Positions 12,762 to 20,637 of a DNA stretch of 26,626 nucleotides are shown here, piece by piece. A model generated the notes under the pieces. It did no database searches and was not told the origin of the DNA. It was given only the letters and a program-made list of their open reading frames with translations. The first letter of the stretch is position 1. Every line of letters begins with the position of its first letter. Source of the stretch: Candidatus Gastranaerophilales bacterium (GTDB lineage Bacteria > Cyanobacteriota > Vampirovibrionia > Gastranaerophilales > Gastranaerophilaceae); NCBI GenBank assembly GCA_944323495.1, contig CALUSZ010000136.1:1-26626 (forward strand), read 5' to 3'. Made by a program: the position numbers and the translations under genes.

Positions 12762-13568
12762 ATGAAAAAATTTGTCCTTTATCTTATTCTTATTCTCACC
12801 GCAGTCTCAATGCTGATACCGTTTCTTGCAATGGTTTTAATATCTTTGAGCGGAGAAGAACAAATTTTTACTAATTACAAAAACATTAACTTGAACCTTG
12901 CTTCATATAAAAATGTTTTTGACTCTATACCTGTAGTAAAATATTTTTTAAATAGTCTTATCGTAGCGCTTTTTACAACTATAGGACAAGTATTTATATC
13001 TGCACTTGCCGGATATGGTTTTGCCAGATTTAAATTTAGGGGACGGGATATTTTATTTTTTATAATAATACTTACTATGATGGTACCGCCACAGGTCAAT
13101 ATAGTTCCTTTATTTTGGCTTATGAGCCGGCTCGGATGGATAAACACTTACCAGGCTTTGATAATACCGGGAATTTTCGGAGGCTTTGGGGTTTTTATGA
13201 TGAGGCAGTATTTTCTTGAATTCTCTGCAGAACTTGAAGACGCTTCAAAAATAGACGGATGTAACCCTCTTCAAACATTTTTTAAGATTGCTCTTCCCTG
13301 TGCTATACCTGCGGTTGCAACATTATCAATTTTCACGTTTGTTACAAGCTGGAATAGTTTTATGTGGCCTTTGATTGTAACAAACTCCGAAAGTATGAGA
13401 ACACTCGCAGTCGGACTTGCCATATTTAAGGGATCTTTCAGAGAATTAACATTATGGGGAGAATTAATGGCCGGAGCATGCATATGCTCGGTGCCGGTTA
13501 TTTTAGTTTTTATTCTGGGCAAAAAATACTTGGTGAATAATCCAATGGAAGGCGCGATTAAAGAATAA
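12762..13568 (+). CDS. Carbohydrate ABC transporter permease (MalG type)
   Basis: 268 residues, normal length. Six hydrophobic segments are visible, starting with residues 4-27. The EAA loop that docks the ATPase is clear: EDASKIDGCNPLQTFFKIALP (about 153-173), followed by SWNSFMWPLIVTNSES, typical of CUT1-family MalG-like permeases. The C-terminus NPMEGAIKE is also typical (MalG ends in G-x-V/I-K-x). It would form a heterodimer with a MalF-type permease to import a sugar or glycerol phosphate (UgpE-type is equally possible). No MalF, binding protein or ATPase is adjacent, so its partners are encoded elsewhere. Its stop codon abuts that of mntP with no gap. Confidence 0.88.
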   Translation: MKKFVLYLILILTAVSMLIPFLAMVLISLSGEEQIFTNYKNINLNLASYKNVFDSIPVVKYFLNSLIVALFTTIGQVFISALAGYGFARFKFRGRDILFFIIILTMMVPPQVNIVPLFWLMSRLGWINTYQALIIPGIFGGFGVFMMRQYFLEFSAELEDASKIDGCNPLQTFFKIALPCAIPAVATLSIFTFVTSWNSFMWPLIVTNSESMRTLAVGLAIFKGSFRELTLWGELMAGACICSVPVILVFILGKKYLVNNPMEGAIKE

Positions 13569-14108
13569 TTAAAATAGAGCCTTGATACCGAGAAAAATTA
13601 AGACCAAACCGCCGAATATTTCTAAGTTTCTAACCGGCATATGTCTTAACTTACCGCCGATTGTAAAACCGACGATTGTATTGATAAAAGTTATTAAAGC
13701 GATTAATAATGCAGGCTTTAAAATCCTATTGCCGAAAAGAGAAAGCGAAATTCCCGCGGAAAATGCATCTATGCTGGTTGCAATTCCTATTAAAATAAGA
13801 CATTTAAAATCAATACAAAGCTGTTTTTCACTCTCGGAATCAAAAGCCTCTTTTATAAACTTAACTCCTAAGTATACAAAAATCAGAAAAACAATAAATC
13901 CTGAGTAAGGTTCAATATACTCTTTAACAAACCCTGTTAAAAAATAACCTAAACAAGGCATTAAACCTTGAAAAAAACCGGTAGAAAATGCAAGCAAAAG
14001 GGAATTTTTCAAACGTTTTTCATTAAACACAAGCCCGTATGAAAAAGCAACCACGCACGCATCTATTGATAAGGCTATAGCAAGTAATATTATTGATAAA
14101 TATGACAA
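13569..14108 (-). CDS. mntP: Putative manganese efflux pump MntP
   Basis: 179 residues with six hydrophobic segments in two similar halves. Each half has the conserved Ser-Ile-Asp-Ala motif: ALSIDACVVAFSYG (Asp16) and IATSIDAFSAGISL (Asp near 113), where the Asp is required for Mn(II) export. GLMPCLGYFLTG, with the conserved Gly/Pro, is also present. The start is a TTG: AAAGGG lies 7 nt upstream, and the nearby ATG is out of frame. It is 20 nt after dnaB on the same strand, so it likely belongs to the proS-dnaB transcript. The gap is too short for the yybP-ykoY manganese riboswitch often found before mntP. Confidence 0.9.
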   Translation of the reverse strand: MSYLSIILLAIALSIDACVVAFSYGLVFNEKRLKNSLLLAFSTGFFQGLMPCLGYFLTGFVKEYIEPYSGFIVFLIFVYLGVKFIKEAFDSESEKQLCIDFKCLILIGIATSIDAFSAGISLSLFGNRILKPALLIALITFINTIVGFTIGGKLRHMPVRNLEIFGGLVLIFLGIKALF

Positions 14109-14128
14109 ATACCATCCCTTTCAGTTTT

Positions 14129-15523
14129 TTAAAATACATCCGTTTTAATAGGGTTTTTAAATTTAGTAATGCTTCCCTGGAATAACAGGTTCACGTCTCC
14201 GACAGGCCCGTTTCTGTGTTTTGCAATGATTATAGTTGCAGTACCCTTATTAGCGGCCTTTTCTGCAGCTTCTTCCTCTTCATTGGCATTTTTATAATAG
14301 TCTTCTCTGTATATAAACATTACAATGTCGGCATCCTGTTCAATAGAACCTGATTCACGAAGGTCTGAAAGCATCGGGCGCTTATCGTTTCTGCTCTCGA
14401 CCGCACGGGATAATTGTGACAATGCAATTATCGGAACATTCAATTCTTTTGCTAAGATTTTCAAACCTCTCGAGATACTTGAAATCTGCTGCATTCTATC
14501 TTCTCTTCCGGTTCCTTCAATCAATTGCAGATAGTCGATTACGATTAATCCCAGATTCTTTTCAGACATCGCAAGTCGCCTGCACTTTGCTCTCAAATCC
14601 GTAATCGTACATCCTGCTGTATCATCAATGTAAATAGGAGCTTCTGATATATTACTTGATGCAAGAGCAAGTTTTTCCCAATCCTTCGCCTGAAGATTTC
14701 CTGTCTTAAGCCTTTGCGTATCAACCTCTGCCTCTGATGCTAAAAGTCGTTGAACAAGTTGCTTTTTGGACATTTCTAGAGAAAAAACAGCAACCGGAGT
14801 ATTCGCTCTTAGAGCAACATTTTGTACTATATTCAATGCAAACGCTGTTTTACCCATCGCAGGACGTGCAGCCAGGATTATCAAGTCTGATTTTTGAAGC
14901 CCGTTAGTCAATATATCCAAATCATAGAACCCAGTTGGGATACCGGTTAACTTGCCTTTGTTATTAGCTCTTTCTTCCAATTCCTGATATGTATCATAAA
15001 CCAAATTCCTTATCGGAGATAAAGAGTTTGAAGCTTTTTGTGAAGCTATATCAAAGATAAGTTTTTCTGCCTGTTCAAGAGATTCTTCAACAGGATTAAG
15101 ATCGTACCCTGCAGATACAATTTCAGAGCCGGCATTAATCAAAGAGCGCTTTATCGCTTTTTCCTGAACGATTTTGGCATAATATTCAACGTTTGTTGTT
15201 GTAATGGTTTTATAGCTCAAATCATTTATAAAAGCACGACCGCCCACAAGTTCGAGCTTCTGGTTCATATTCAAAACATCGGAAACCGTTACAATATCCA
15301 GCTTATCTTCACTGTTATACAGTTCAAGCATTGCTTCATATACATACCTGTGCGCAGGTTTATAGAATGAGTCCGGTTTAAGATGTTCTACAACTTTGTT
15401 CATACAATTCGGGTTAACCAAAATTGCACCTAAGATAGCTTCTTCCGCATCAATGTTTTGAGGCATTAAGTGAGCTAAATCTTCTGTTGTTGTATTTTTT
15501 TTCCTTGTATATGATGACGTCAT
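14129..15523 (-). CDS. dnaB: Replicative DNA helicase DnaB
   Basis: 464 residues, full length. The N-terminal domain (about 18-120, PQNIDAEEAILGAILVN) mediates hexamer and primase contacts. The RecA-like C-terminal domain carries Walker A AARPAMGKTAFALN (about 212-225), Walker B IVIDYLQLI, the SxLSRxVExR sensor region (ALSQLSRAVESRNDKRPML) and the arginine-finger region KHRNGPVGDVNLLF near the end. There is no intein insertion. The hexamer unwinds DNA ahead of the replication fork. GGAG lies just before the ATG. The start is 10 nt after the proS stop, and mntP follows 20 nt after its own stop. Confidence 0.97.
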   Translation of the reverse strand: MTSSYTRKKNTTTEDLAHLMPQNIDAEEAILGAILVNPNCMNKVVEHLKPDSFYKPAHRYVYEAMLELYNSEDKLDIVTVSDVLNMNQKLELVGGRAFINDLSYKTITTTNVEYYAKIVQEKAIKRSLINAGSEIVSAGYDLNPVEESLEQAEKLIFDIASQKASNSLSPIRNLVYDTYQELEERANNKGKLTGIPTGFYDLDILTNGLQKSDLIILAARPAMGKTAFALNIVQNVALRANTPVAVFSLEMSKKQLVQRLLASEAEVDTQRLKTGNLQAKDWEKLALASSNISEAPIYIDDTAGCTITDLRAKCRRLAMSEKNLGLIVIDYLQLIEGTGREDRMQQISSISRGLKILAKELNVPIIALSQLSRAVESRNDKRPMLSDLRESGSIEQDADIVMFIYREDYYKNANEEEEAAEKAANKGTATIIIAKHRNGPVGDVNLLFQGSITKFKNPIKTDVF

Positions 15524-15533
15524 CTATGCTCCG

Positions 15534-16247
15534 TTATTTGAGTTCATGAACTGCTGTTACAACTATTTCTGCAGCTTCTTCAGGTTTGATATTTGAAGTT
15601 TCACCGCTTTCACGAATTTTGAATTCAACCAGTCCTTCTGTTATTGATTTTCCAACGGTAATTCTATATGGAAATCCGATTAAATCCGCATCTTTAAACT
15701 TAACTCCTGCACGCTCGTCTCTATCATCTATAACAACTTCTACTCCATGCTTTTTGAGTGTTGTATAAATATCATTTGCAACTTTCATCTGTAATTCATC
15801 TTTGGTGCTTACAGGAATTACGATTGCATGATAAGGTGCAATAGCAAGAGGCCACTTAATTCCGTGCTCGTCATAATGCGCTTCTACTGCAGCGGCTGCA
15901 GTTCTTGAAATACCTATGCCGTAACAGCCCATAATATACGGTTTTGCCTTACCGTCTATATCAGTATAAACAGCATTCATTGGTGCAGAATACTTTGTAC
16001 CGAGCTGGAAAATATTTCCGACTTCAATTCCGCGTGTTACTTTTAACGGTTTTCCGCATTGAGGACAAAGTTCTCCGGCTTCAACAAGCCTTATATCAGC
16101 AATTATCTCCGGAAGCTTAACGTCAGCTCCCCAGTTATATCCGACACCATGTTTGTCTTTTTGGTTAATCCCGATTACAAAGTTTTTCATATCCTTTACG
16201 GTCTCATCAGCGATTACGGTAATCGGATAACCGTTATATTCCTTCAA
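15534..16247 (-). CDS. proS: Prolyl-tRNA synthetase, C-terminal part (separated by frameshift)
   Basis: The frame from about 16305 to 15534 continues the ProRS in the -1 frame. From the TTG at 16247 it gives 237 residues, but homologous sequence begins earlier (GFEAEKGFIGPNGL, about 16285-16245). It holds class II motif 3 (MGCYGIGISRTAAAAVEAH), needed for ATP binding and absent from the N-terminal half, then the anticodon-binding domain (VVIDDRDERAGVKFKDADLIG). A CPQCG pair lies before motif 3. No start codon with a ribosome-binding site exists between the frameshift and 16247, so independent translation is unlikely. Joined to the N-terminal frame it would make about 585 residues, the normal size of bacterial ProRS. 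It ends 10 nt before dnaB. Confidence 0.9.
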   Translation of the reverse strand: MKEYNGYPITVIADETVKDMKNFVIGINQKDKHGVGYNWGADVKLPEIIADIRLVEAGELCPQCGKPLKVTRGIEVGNIFQLGTKYSAPMNAVYTDIDGKAKPYIMGCYGIGISRTAAAAVEAHYDEHGIKWPLAIAPYHAIVIPVSTKDELQMKVANDIYTTLKKHGVEVVIDDRDERAGVKFKDADLIGFPYRITVGKSITEGLVEFKIRESGETSNIKPEEAAEIVVTAVHELK

Positions 16248-16284
16248 GCCGTTTGGTCCGATGAATCCTTTTTCAGCCTCAAAA

Positions 16285-16307
16285 CCATTTACCCCTCCAT
16301 TTACCCC
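16285..16307 (-). repeat. 12-bp tandem duplication at the proS frameshift
   Basis: On the coding strand, GGGGTAAATGG occurs twice with a 12-bp period (16307-16297 and 16295-16285). Each copy has a G4 run directly before an in-frame TAA. Read in the -1 frame it encodes VNGGVNG between the editing domain and motif 3. One extra G in the first run (five instead of four) would restore the frame. Confidence 0.9.
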
Positions 16308-17290
16308 ATCATTTCTTCGATTTCGCCTGCGGTTGCAATTCTGATATCTGTCCCGCCGAATGCGTTCATTAGTTTTGTCTCTTCTACAGCTTTATCGCCT
16401 CTAATTAACGCTAATACAGGTTTTTTATCGATTATATAGACAAGAGTTTTTACAATTAATGTTGCGGGAATATTCAAGAATCCGCACAATTCTTCGATTG
16501 AGTGAGTATCAGGAGTATCAACAATTTCAGCCTTTGTATAATCTCCAACTATCTTAACTTCCGGAAGCTTTGAAATGGCATGATTTGAATTAGCGGAATA
16601 ATCACAGCTGTCACAGTAGAAAACATCATTTTCTCCGGCGTCTGTATCAGTAATTACCATAAATTCATGGCTTACGCTTCCGCCGATTGCACCTGAATCC
16701 GACTGCACCATTTTAGTATTCAGCCCGCATCTTTTAAAGATTCTTGTATAAGCCTGAGCCATATTTTCATACTCTTTTTCAAGCCCTTCCTGCGTCATAT
16801 CAAAGCTGTAAGCGTCTTTCATAATAAACTCGCGCCCTCTTAGGAGTCCGAAACGCGGTCTTACTTCATCACGGAATTTCGATTGAATTTGATAAAGATT
16901 TACAGGGAGTTGTTTATAAGATTTTAAGCCATCCCTTGCAATTGCCGTAATAATTTCTTCATGCGTAGGCCCTAAGCACATTTCGCGGTTATGACGGTCT
17001 TTAAGCCGCATAAGTTCTTTGCCGTAAACTTCCCATCTGCCGGACTCTTCCCAGAGTTCTTTTGGCTGCACAAACGGCATTAAAAGTTCCTGTGCGCCCG
17101 CTGAATCCATTTCTTCACGTACAATATTTTCAATCTTCTTTAAAACTCTCCACATAAGCGGCAGATAATTATACACTCCGCTAGTAAGTTTTCTTATAAA
17201 TCCAGCTCTTACAAGCATTTTATGTGATATAACTTCAGCGTCCGAAGGATACTCCCTTAAAGTCTGAACGAATAATTTTGACATTTTCAT
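16301..17290 (-). CDS. proS: Prolyl-tRNA synthetase, N-terminal part (ends at frameshift)
   Basis: 329 residues of a bacterial-type ProRS, which charges tRNA-Pro with proline. Class II motif 1 lies in the first ~80 residues; the proline-recognition loop GPTHEEIITAI is near 108. Motif 2 (RPRFGLLRGREFIMKDAYSFD) is near 145-165. The INS editing domain (HSIEELCGFLNIPATLIVKTLVY) starts near 245. The frame then stops at EEMMG-TAA, directly after a GGGG run, while the rest of the enzyme continues in the -1 frame. Start: MKMSKLF at 17290, with GGGAAT upstream; the ATG at 17284 is the alternative. The two halves cannot each be a full enzyme, so either the frameshift is bypassed, it is a sequence error, or a second proS exists. 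Confidence 0.93.
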   Translation of the reverse strand: MKMSKLFVQTLREYPSDAEVISHKMLVRAGFIRKLTSGVYNYLPLMWRVLKKIENIVREEMDSAGAQELLMPFVQPKELWEESGRWEVYGKELMRLKDRHNREMCLGPTHEEIITAIARDGLKSYKQLPVNLYQIQSKFRDEVRPRFGLLRGREFIMKDAYSFDMTQEGLEKEYENMAQAYTRIFKRCGLNTKMVQSDSGAIGGSVSHEFMVITDTDAGENDVFYCDSCDYSANSNHAISKLPEVKIVGDYTKAEIVDTPDTHSIEELCGFLNIPATLIVKTLVYIIDKKPVLALIRGDKAVEETKLMNAFGGTDIRIATAGEIEEMMG

Positions 17291-17322
17291 GATATTCTAT
17301 TCCCTTATTTACTAATAAACAT

Positions 17323-17328
17323 ATTTTA
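17323..17328 (-). promoter_or_regulatory. Extended -10 box for proS-dnaB-mntP
   Basis: On the minus strand, TGc-TAAAAT, about 32 nt before the proS ATG. No good -35 is visible. Confidence 0.4.
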
Positions 17329-17380
17329 GCATAAAAAGAGAGAGTACCGGATAAAATTTTTAAATTCCCCAACATAGTTA

Positions 17381-17409
17381 TTGCACAAAAAAAAAGTATG
17401 TGGTAGAAT
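17381..17409 (+). promoter_or_regulatory. Sigma-70-type promoter of the 17459 gene
   Basis: TTGCAC (17381-17386), a 17-bp spacer and TAGAAT (17404-17409). The predicted 5' leader (about 17416-17458) contains an inverted repeat AGGCA/TGCCT (17418-17422/17429-17433). Confidence 0.6.
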
Positions 17410-17458
17410 TCATATGTAGGCAGATTAATGCCTGTTTGTACATAATAAAGGGGTGACT

Positions 17459-17698
17459 ATGCTAGTTTCTGCAATATCAGTTAATAATCACGGTTATAAT
17501 ATGAGTGCTAACATGCCTTTTTATAATAATCGTTCTAGTGAAACTATTGGAGATACTTCTTTTAATTCTTTAACTCCTTATAATAATAAAAAAACTGTTT
17601 CTGCAGACAAATTACCCCAGGTTTACGACAATATTAATGAATGGCAGACTTTTTGCCATAATCAAATTTTAGGCGGAAAACTTAACGTTATTGCTTAA
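17459..17698 (+). CDS. Small hypothetical protein
   Basis: 79 residues from the ATG at 17459, not recognised. It is rich in Asn, Ser and Tyr (repeated YNN/NN pairs in residues 7-45), with no hydrophobic helix, so it is probably soluble and partly disordered. DTSFNSLTPY carries an SF motif further inside than in the other small proteins. A more ordered C-terminal part (VYDNINEWQTFCHNQILGG) contains the single Cys. AAAGGGG (17447-17453) lies 5 nt before this ATG; the in-frame GTG at 17453 overlaps that site and is rejected. A good promoter precedes it, and ribF starts 5 nt after its stop, so this gene leads the ribF transcript. Confidence 0.6.
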   Translation: MLVSAISVNNHGYNMSANMPFYNNRSSETIGDTSFNSLTPYNNKKTVSADKLPQVYDNINEWQTFCHNQILGGKLNVIA

Positions 17699-17703
17699 AA
17701 GGT

Positions 17704-18543
17704 ATGAAGAAAAGTTTAATTTTAGGTTTTTTTGACGGGGTTCATATTGCTCATCAGGCGGTGATTAATTCTGCATTGGAATTTTCCGATAATACCGCAC
17801 TTATTACATTTAAAGAATCCCCTGCAAAATATTTTAACCGCGAGTATGAATACATTTTATCCAGAGAAGAATCTGCGGCAAAGATTAAAAGCATGGGAGT
17901 AAGAGAAGTTATTGAACTTGAATTTAATAAAATAGCTAATCTTACTGCAGAAGAATATCTCCTGTTTTTGAAAAAAAATTTTTCTCCTGCCTCTATTTCA
18001 ACCGGATTTAATCATACATTTGGGAAAAATAAGACAGGTAATGCGGAATTTCTTAGAGAAAATCAAGATAAATACGGATATAAATATTTTTGCACACCGG
18101 CTTTGAAAATAAATGGTGAAATTGTGAGCTCAACTTTTATAAAAAAACTTTTAAGAGAAGGAAATGTAGAATATGCGAATTTTCTTTTAAACAGTAATTT
18201 TTTGCTTGAAGGAACTGTTATAAAAGGTGCACAGCTCGGAAGAACAATAGGATTTCCGACTGCCAATATAAAATACCCTGAAAGTATCGTAAAAATACCT
18301 TACGGTGTTTATTCCGCAAGAATTGAAGGGAAACGGGCGGTGCTTAATTGGGGCATGAAACCTACAGTGCATAATACAATTGAACCTGTAGTTGAAGCGC
18401 ATATTCTAAATTTTGAAAGTGATTTGTACGAGAAAAATATAAAAATAGAAATTCTAAAAAAAATTCGGGATGAGATAAAATTCCAATCACTTGATGAATT
18501 AAAACAGCAAATCGAAAGGGATATAATTTCATGCTCAAAGTAG
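17704..18543 (+). CDS. ribF: Bifunctional riboflavin kinase / FAD synthetase
   Basis: 279 residues, somewhat short for RibF (usually about 300-320). The N-terminal nucleotidyltransferase domain shows LGFFDGVHIAHQAVI (the usual GxFDGxHxGHQ; the Gly before the second His is Ala here), GFNHTFGKNKTGNAEFL and the ISSTxIRxxL-like VSSTFIKKLLREGNVEYANFLL. The riboflavin-kinase domain (from about 165) has GTVIKGAQLGRTIGFPTANIK, with the PTAN motif, and VEAHILNFESDLYEKNIKIE. It makes FMN and then FAD from the riboflavin produced via ribE and ribBA. It overlaps the formyltransferase gene by 13 nt. AAAAGG sits 1 nt before the ATG, unusually tight. The altered FAD-synthetase signature could lower that activity (inference). 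Confidence 0.88.
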   Translation: MKKSLILGFFDGVHIAHQAVINSALEFSDNTALITFKESPAKYFNREYEYILSREESAAKIKSMGVREVIELEFNKIANLTAEEYLLFLKKNFSPASISTGFNHTFGKNKTGNAEFLRENQDKYGYKYFCTPALKINGEIVSSTFIKKLLREGNVEYANFLLNSNFLLEGTVIKGAQLGRTIGFPTANIKYPESIVKIPYGVYSARIEGKRAVLNWGMKPTVHNTIEPVVEAHILNFESDLYEKNIKIEILKKIRDEIKFQSLDELKQQIERDIISCSK

Positions 18544-19481
18544 TTATTATCGGATACGGAACAATGTTTACAAACCTTATAGCAGGAGCGCTTGACGCTA
18601 ACTGCCAAATCGTAGGTGTATTAAGACAGGAAAGAGTAAAATACCATCCGATAATAAGAAAAATTAAAGACACCCTGAACCCTTCATTGGAACATAATTA
18701 TATAAAGAGCTATAACCTTCCTGAAATTGAAGCCAGAGGAGTAAATACAGATGAGTTTAAGAAAGCTCTTTTAAAACTTAATCCCGATATAATTCTGGTC
18801 GGCTCCTGGGGCGAAAAGATTAAAAAAGAAATTTATGATATCCCTAAAATTGCATCTATTAACGCTCATCCGTCACTGCTACCCAAATATAGAGGCCCAA
18901 ATCCTTATTTCTGGACAATAAAAAATCAGGAACAGACAAGCGGAGTAACATTTCATCTTATAGACAAAGGTTATGACACCGGTGCTATATTAGCGCAGGA
19001 AGAAATAAAAATTTATCCCTCTGATACCGGAAAATCATTAAAAGACCGGACAGTCCTCACTGCAAGAGGAGTTGTATGCGAACTTTTGAAAGCATTAAGA
19101 GAAGATATCATAATCCCGCTTACACAGAGAGAGGACAAGGCAAGTTATTATTCCCATCCGGAAGGCTTAGAGCTGGATTTCAAGAATAAAACAGCAGAAG
19201 AGAATCATGCACTTATAAGAGCAATATATCCGTGGGCAGAGGCTTATTTTTACCACAACAACACCTGCCTTGCAGTTTCTCCTGATTCTCTTGAAATAAA
19301 CGAAAACAATACAGAACATAAAAAAGCAGGAAGTATTACCGGATGTGATTATAAAAATAAAAGAATAAGCATGCTATGCGCTGATAATAAAATTCTTACA
19401 ATGTCTGTAAAACTGTATTCAAAATGGGACAGGCCATTTACAAAAAATTATTTGAAACGTGAAATTAGTAAATTTTTGTAA
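18531..19481 (+). CDS. Formyltransferase-family protein (Fmt-like)
   Basis: 316 residues. The N-terminal Rossmann-type formyltransferase domain (about 1-190) has the catalytic motif INAHPSLLPKYRGPNPYFW (Asn and His in N-x-H, then SLLPxYRG) and SGVTFHLIDKGYDTGAILAQ, with the conserved Asp. These are the 10-formyl-THF-dependent catalytic residues shared by Fmt, ArnA and sugar formyltransferases. A smaller C-terminal domain (about 215-316) is consistent with the Fmt OB-like tRNA-binding domain but is divergent. The start overlaps the end of ribF by 13 nt, and AAAGGG lies 10 nt before the ATG. It could be the initiator Met-tRNA formyltransferase or a sugar or amine formyltransferase; sequence alone does not decide. 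Confidence 0.75.
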   Translation: MLKVVIIGYGTMFTNLIAGALDANCQIVGVLRQERVKYHPIIRKIKDTLNPSLEHNYIKSYNLPEIEARGVNTDEFKKALLKLNPDIILVGSWGEKIKKEIYDIPKIASINAHPSLLPKYRGPNPYFWTIKNQEQTSGVTFHLIDKGYDTGAILAQEEIKIYPSDTGKSLKDRTVLTARGVVCELLKALREDIIIPLTQREDKASYYSHPEGLELDFKNKTAEENHALIRAIYPWAEAYFYHNNTCLAVSPDSLEINENNTEHKKAGSITGCDYKNKRISMLCADNKILTMSVKLYSKWDRPFTKNYLKREISKFL

Positions 19482-19539
19482 AAATTTTTCGATTTACTAG
19501 CAAAAAAATTTAATTATGCGTTTTAGAACAAATGGATGG

Positions 19540-19566
19540 TTGATAAATTTCAGAATATGATATAAT
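19540..19566 (+). promoter_or_regulatory. Promoter of the 19593 gene
   Basis: Extended -10 TGa-TATAAT (19561-19566), with TTGATA at 19540-19545 (a short 15-bp spacer). The rest of 19482-19592 is A/T-rich with only a weak inverted repeat (19466-19473/19492-19499) and no clear terminator for the preceding gene. Confidence 0.5.
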
Positions 19567-19592
19567 TGAATAAATAAAGCGAGGTACACAAC

Positions 19593-19922
19593 ATGAGTGA
19601 AGTAAATGGTCCAAAATTTAGTGTTAATCAGGTAAACTACAGCGGGATACAAAAACCTGCTCAAGAACCGGCACCGGAAGTCAAAGAACCTGAAACAGCA
19701 AAGATTAGTGATTTTTCTGACCCGAAAGCAGAAGCACTCGGACGTTCAATGTTGTTTAAGGGTGCTGATGATGTAAAGCATGACCTTATGGCTTTGTTAG
19801 AAAATCCGCAAATAGCAGAAAACTCTGATAAAACTTTTGAAACAGCTTTTAAAGCTGCAGAAGCTGCAGGAGTTGAAAATCCGTATGAAGAAGCTGCTTC
19901 ATTTGCAACAACGTCTATGTAA
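19593..19922 (+). CDS. Small acidic hypothetical protein
   Basis: 109 residues, not recognised. The N-terminal ~40 residues are Pro/Glu/Lys-rich and probably disordered (KPAQEPAPEVKEPETAK). The remaining ~65 residues form likely amphipathic helices rich in Ala and Glu (ETAFKAAEAAGVENPYEEAA). No signal peptide, membrane segment or Cys. It starts MSEVNGPKFSVNQVNYSG, echoing the short N-terminal motifs of other small proteins here. GCGAGGT precedes the ATG by 8-10 nt, with its own promoter upstream. thyX begins 19 nt after the stop and may be co-transcribed. Confidence 0.65.
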   Translation: MSEVNGPKFSVNQVNYSGIQKPAQEPAPEVKEPETAKISDFSDPKAEALGRSMLFKGADDVKHDLMALLENPQIAENSDKTFETAFKAAEAAGVENPYEEAASFATTSM

Positions 19923-19941
19923 TTAATAGGAAAAGGGAGCT

Positions 19942-20637
19942 ATGGAAGAGAATAATAAACCGGTTGTGAATTTGATTTCAAAACCAGACAATATGCTGAA
20001 AACTATTTATACGGCGTGCAGAACCTGTTACAGTGCATTGAGTCCGTATGAAATTTATAACAGTACTGATGACGAAGAAAAAATGCTTAATTTGATTGAG
20101 AGGGTAATCTCGTCCGGACATTATTCCACAATCGAACATATTCAGGTAACTTTTGCGATATCAAATGTATCAAGAGCATGCACACACCAGCTTGTAAGAC
20201 ACAGGCATATGTCTTTTTCGCAAAAATCTCAAAGATATGTAAAAGAAAAAGGACAATTTGATTATATTATTCCGCCTACAATATTAAAAAATGAAGAGCT
20301 GAAAGCAAAATTTGTTGATTTTATGGGCGAAATCTCAAAACTGTACTGTGAATTTACTGAAGCCGGAATTCCAGCAGAGGACGCAAGAGCAGTACTTCCG
20401 AATGCGGCCGCAAGCTCAATTGTTGCAAGTTTGAATTTGAGAGAGATGATTCATTTAGCTAATTTGAGACTATGTACAAGAGCACAGTACGAGATTAGAA
20501 CAATGATTAAGATGATGTGTGATGAACTTATCAAGGAAGAACCCTGGCTCAAATCCTATCTCGTTCCAAAATGCGAAAGACTCGGATATTGCGACGAAGA
20601 CAAATCCTGCGGAAGGAAACCTAAATTAGCACAATGA
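19942..20637 (+). CDS. thyX: Flavin-dependent thymidylate synthase
   Basis: 231 residues, normal size. The ThyX signature RHRxxSxxxxSxR is intact as RHRHMSFSQKSQR (about residues 87-99), where FAD and dUMP bind. The upstream STIEHIQVTFAI and downstream LPNAAASSIVASLNLREMIHLANLRLCTRAQYEIR complete the active site. It methylates dUMP to dTMP using methylene-THF, FAD and NADPH, replacing ThyA. The C-terminus has a CxxxxSC-type cysteine pair (YCDEDKSCGRK). AAAGGGAG lies close before the ATG. Its TGA overlaps the ATG of the binding-protein gene (ATGA at 20634-20637). Confidence 0.97.
   Translation: MEENNKPVVNLISKPDNMLKTIYTACRTCYSALSPYEIYNSTDDEEKMLNLIERVISSGHYSTIEHIQVTFAISNVSRACTHQLVRHRHMSFSQKSQRYVKEKGQFDYIIPPTILKNEELKAKFVDFMGEISKLYCEFTEAGIPAEDARAVLPNAAASSIVASLNLREMIHLANLRLCTRAQYEIRTMIKMMCDELIKEEPWLKSYLVPKCERLGYCDEDKSCGRKPKLAQ

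Noticed and set aside
14109..14128. yybP-ykoY manganese riboswitch before mntP
   Set aside because: The 20-nt gap after dnaB is far too short.
16248..16300. Independent start for the ProRS C-terminal half using the GGAGGGG at 16298-16292
   Set aside because: The ATG after that Shine-Dalgarno-like sequence is in a third-party frame that stops within about 14 codons. No start in the correct frame lies at a useful distance.
17281..17452. CRISPR array or other repeat array in intergenic DNA
   Set aside because: Only single short inverted repeats and promoter elements were seen; no regularly spaced repeats occur anywhere in the window.
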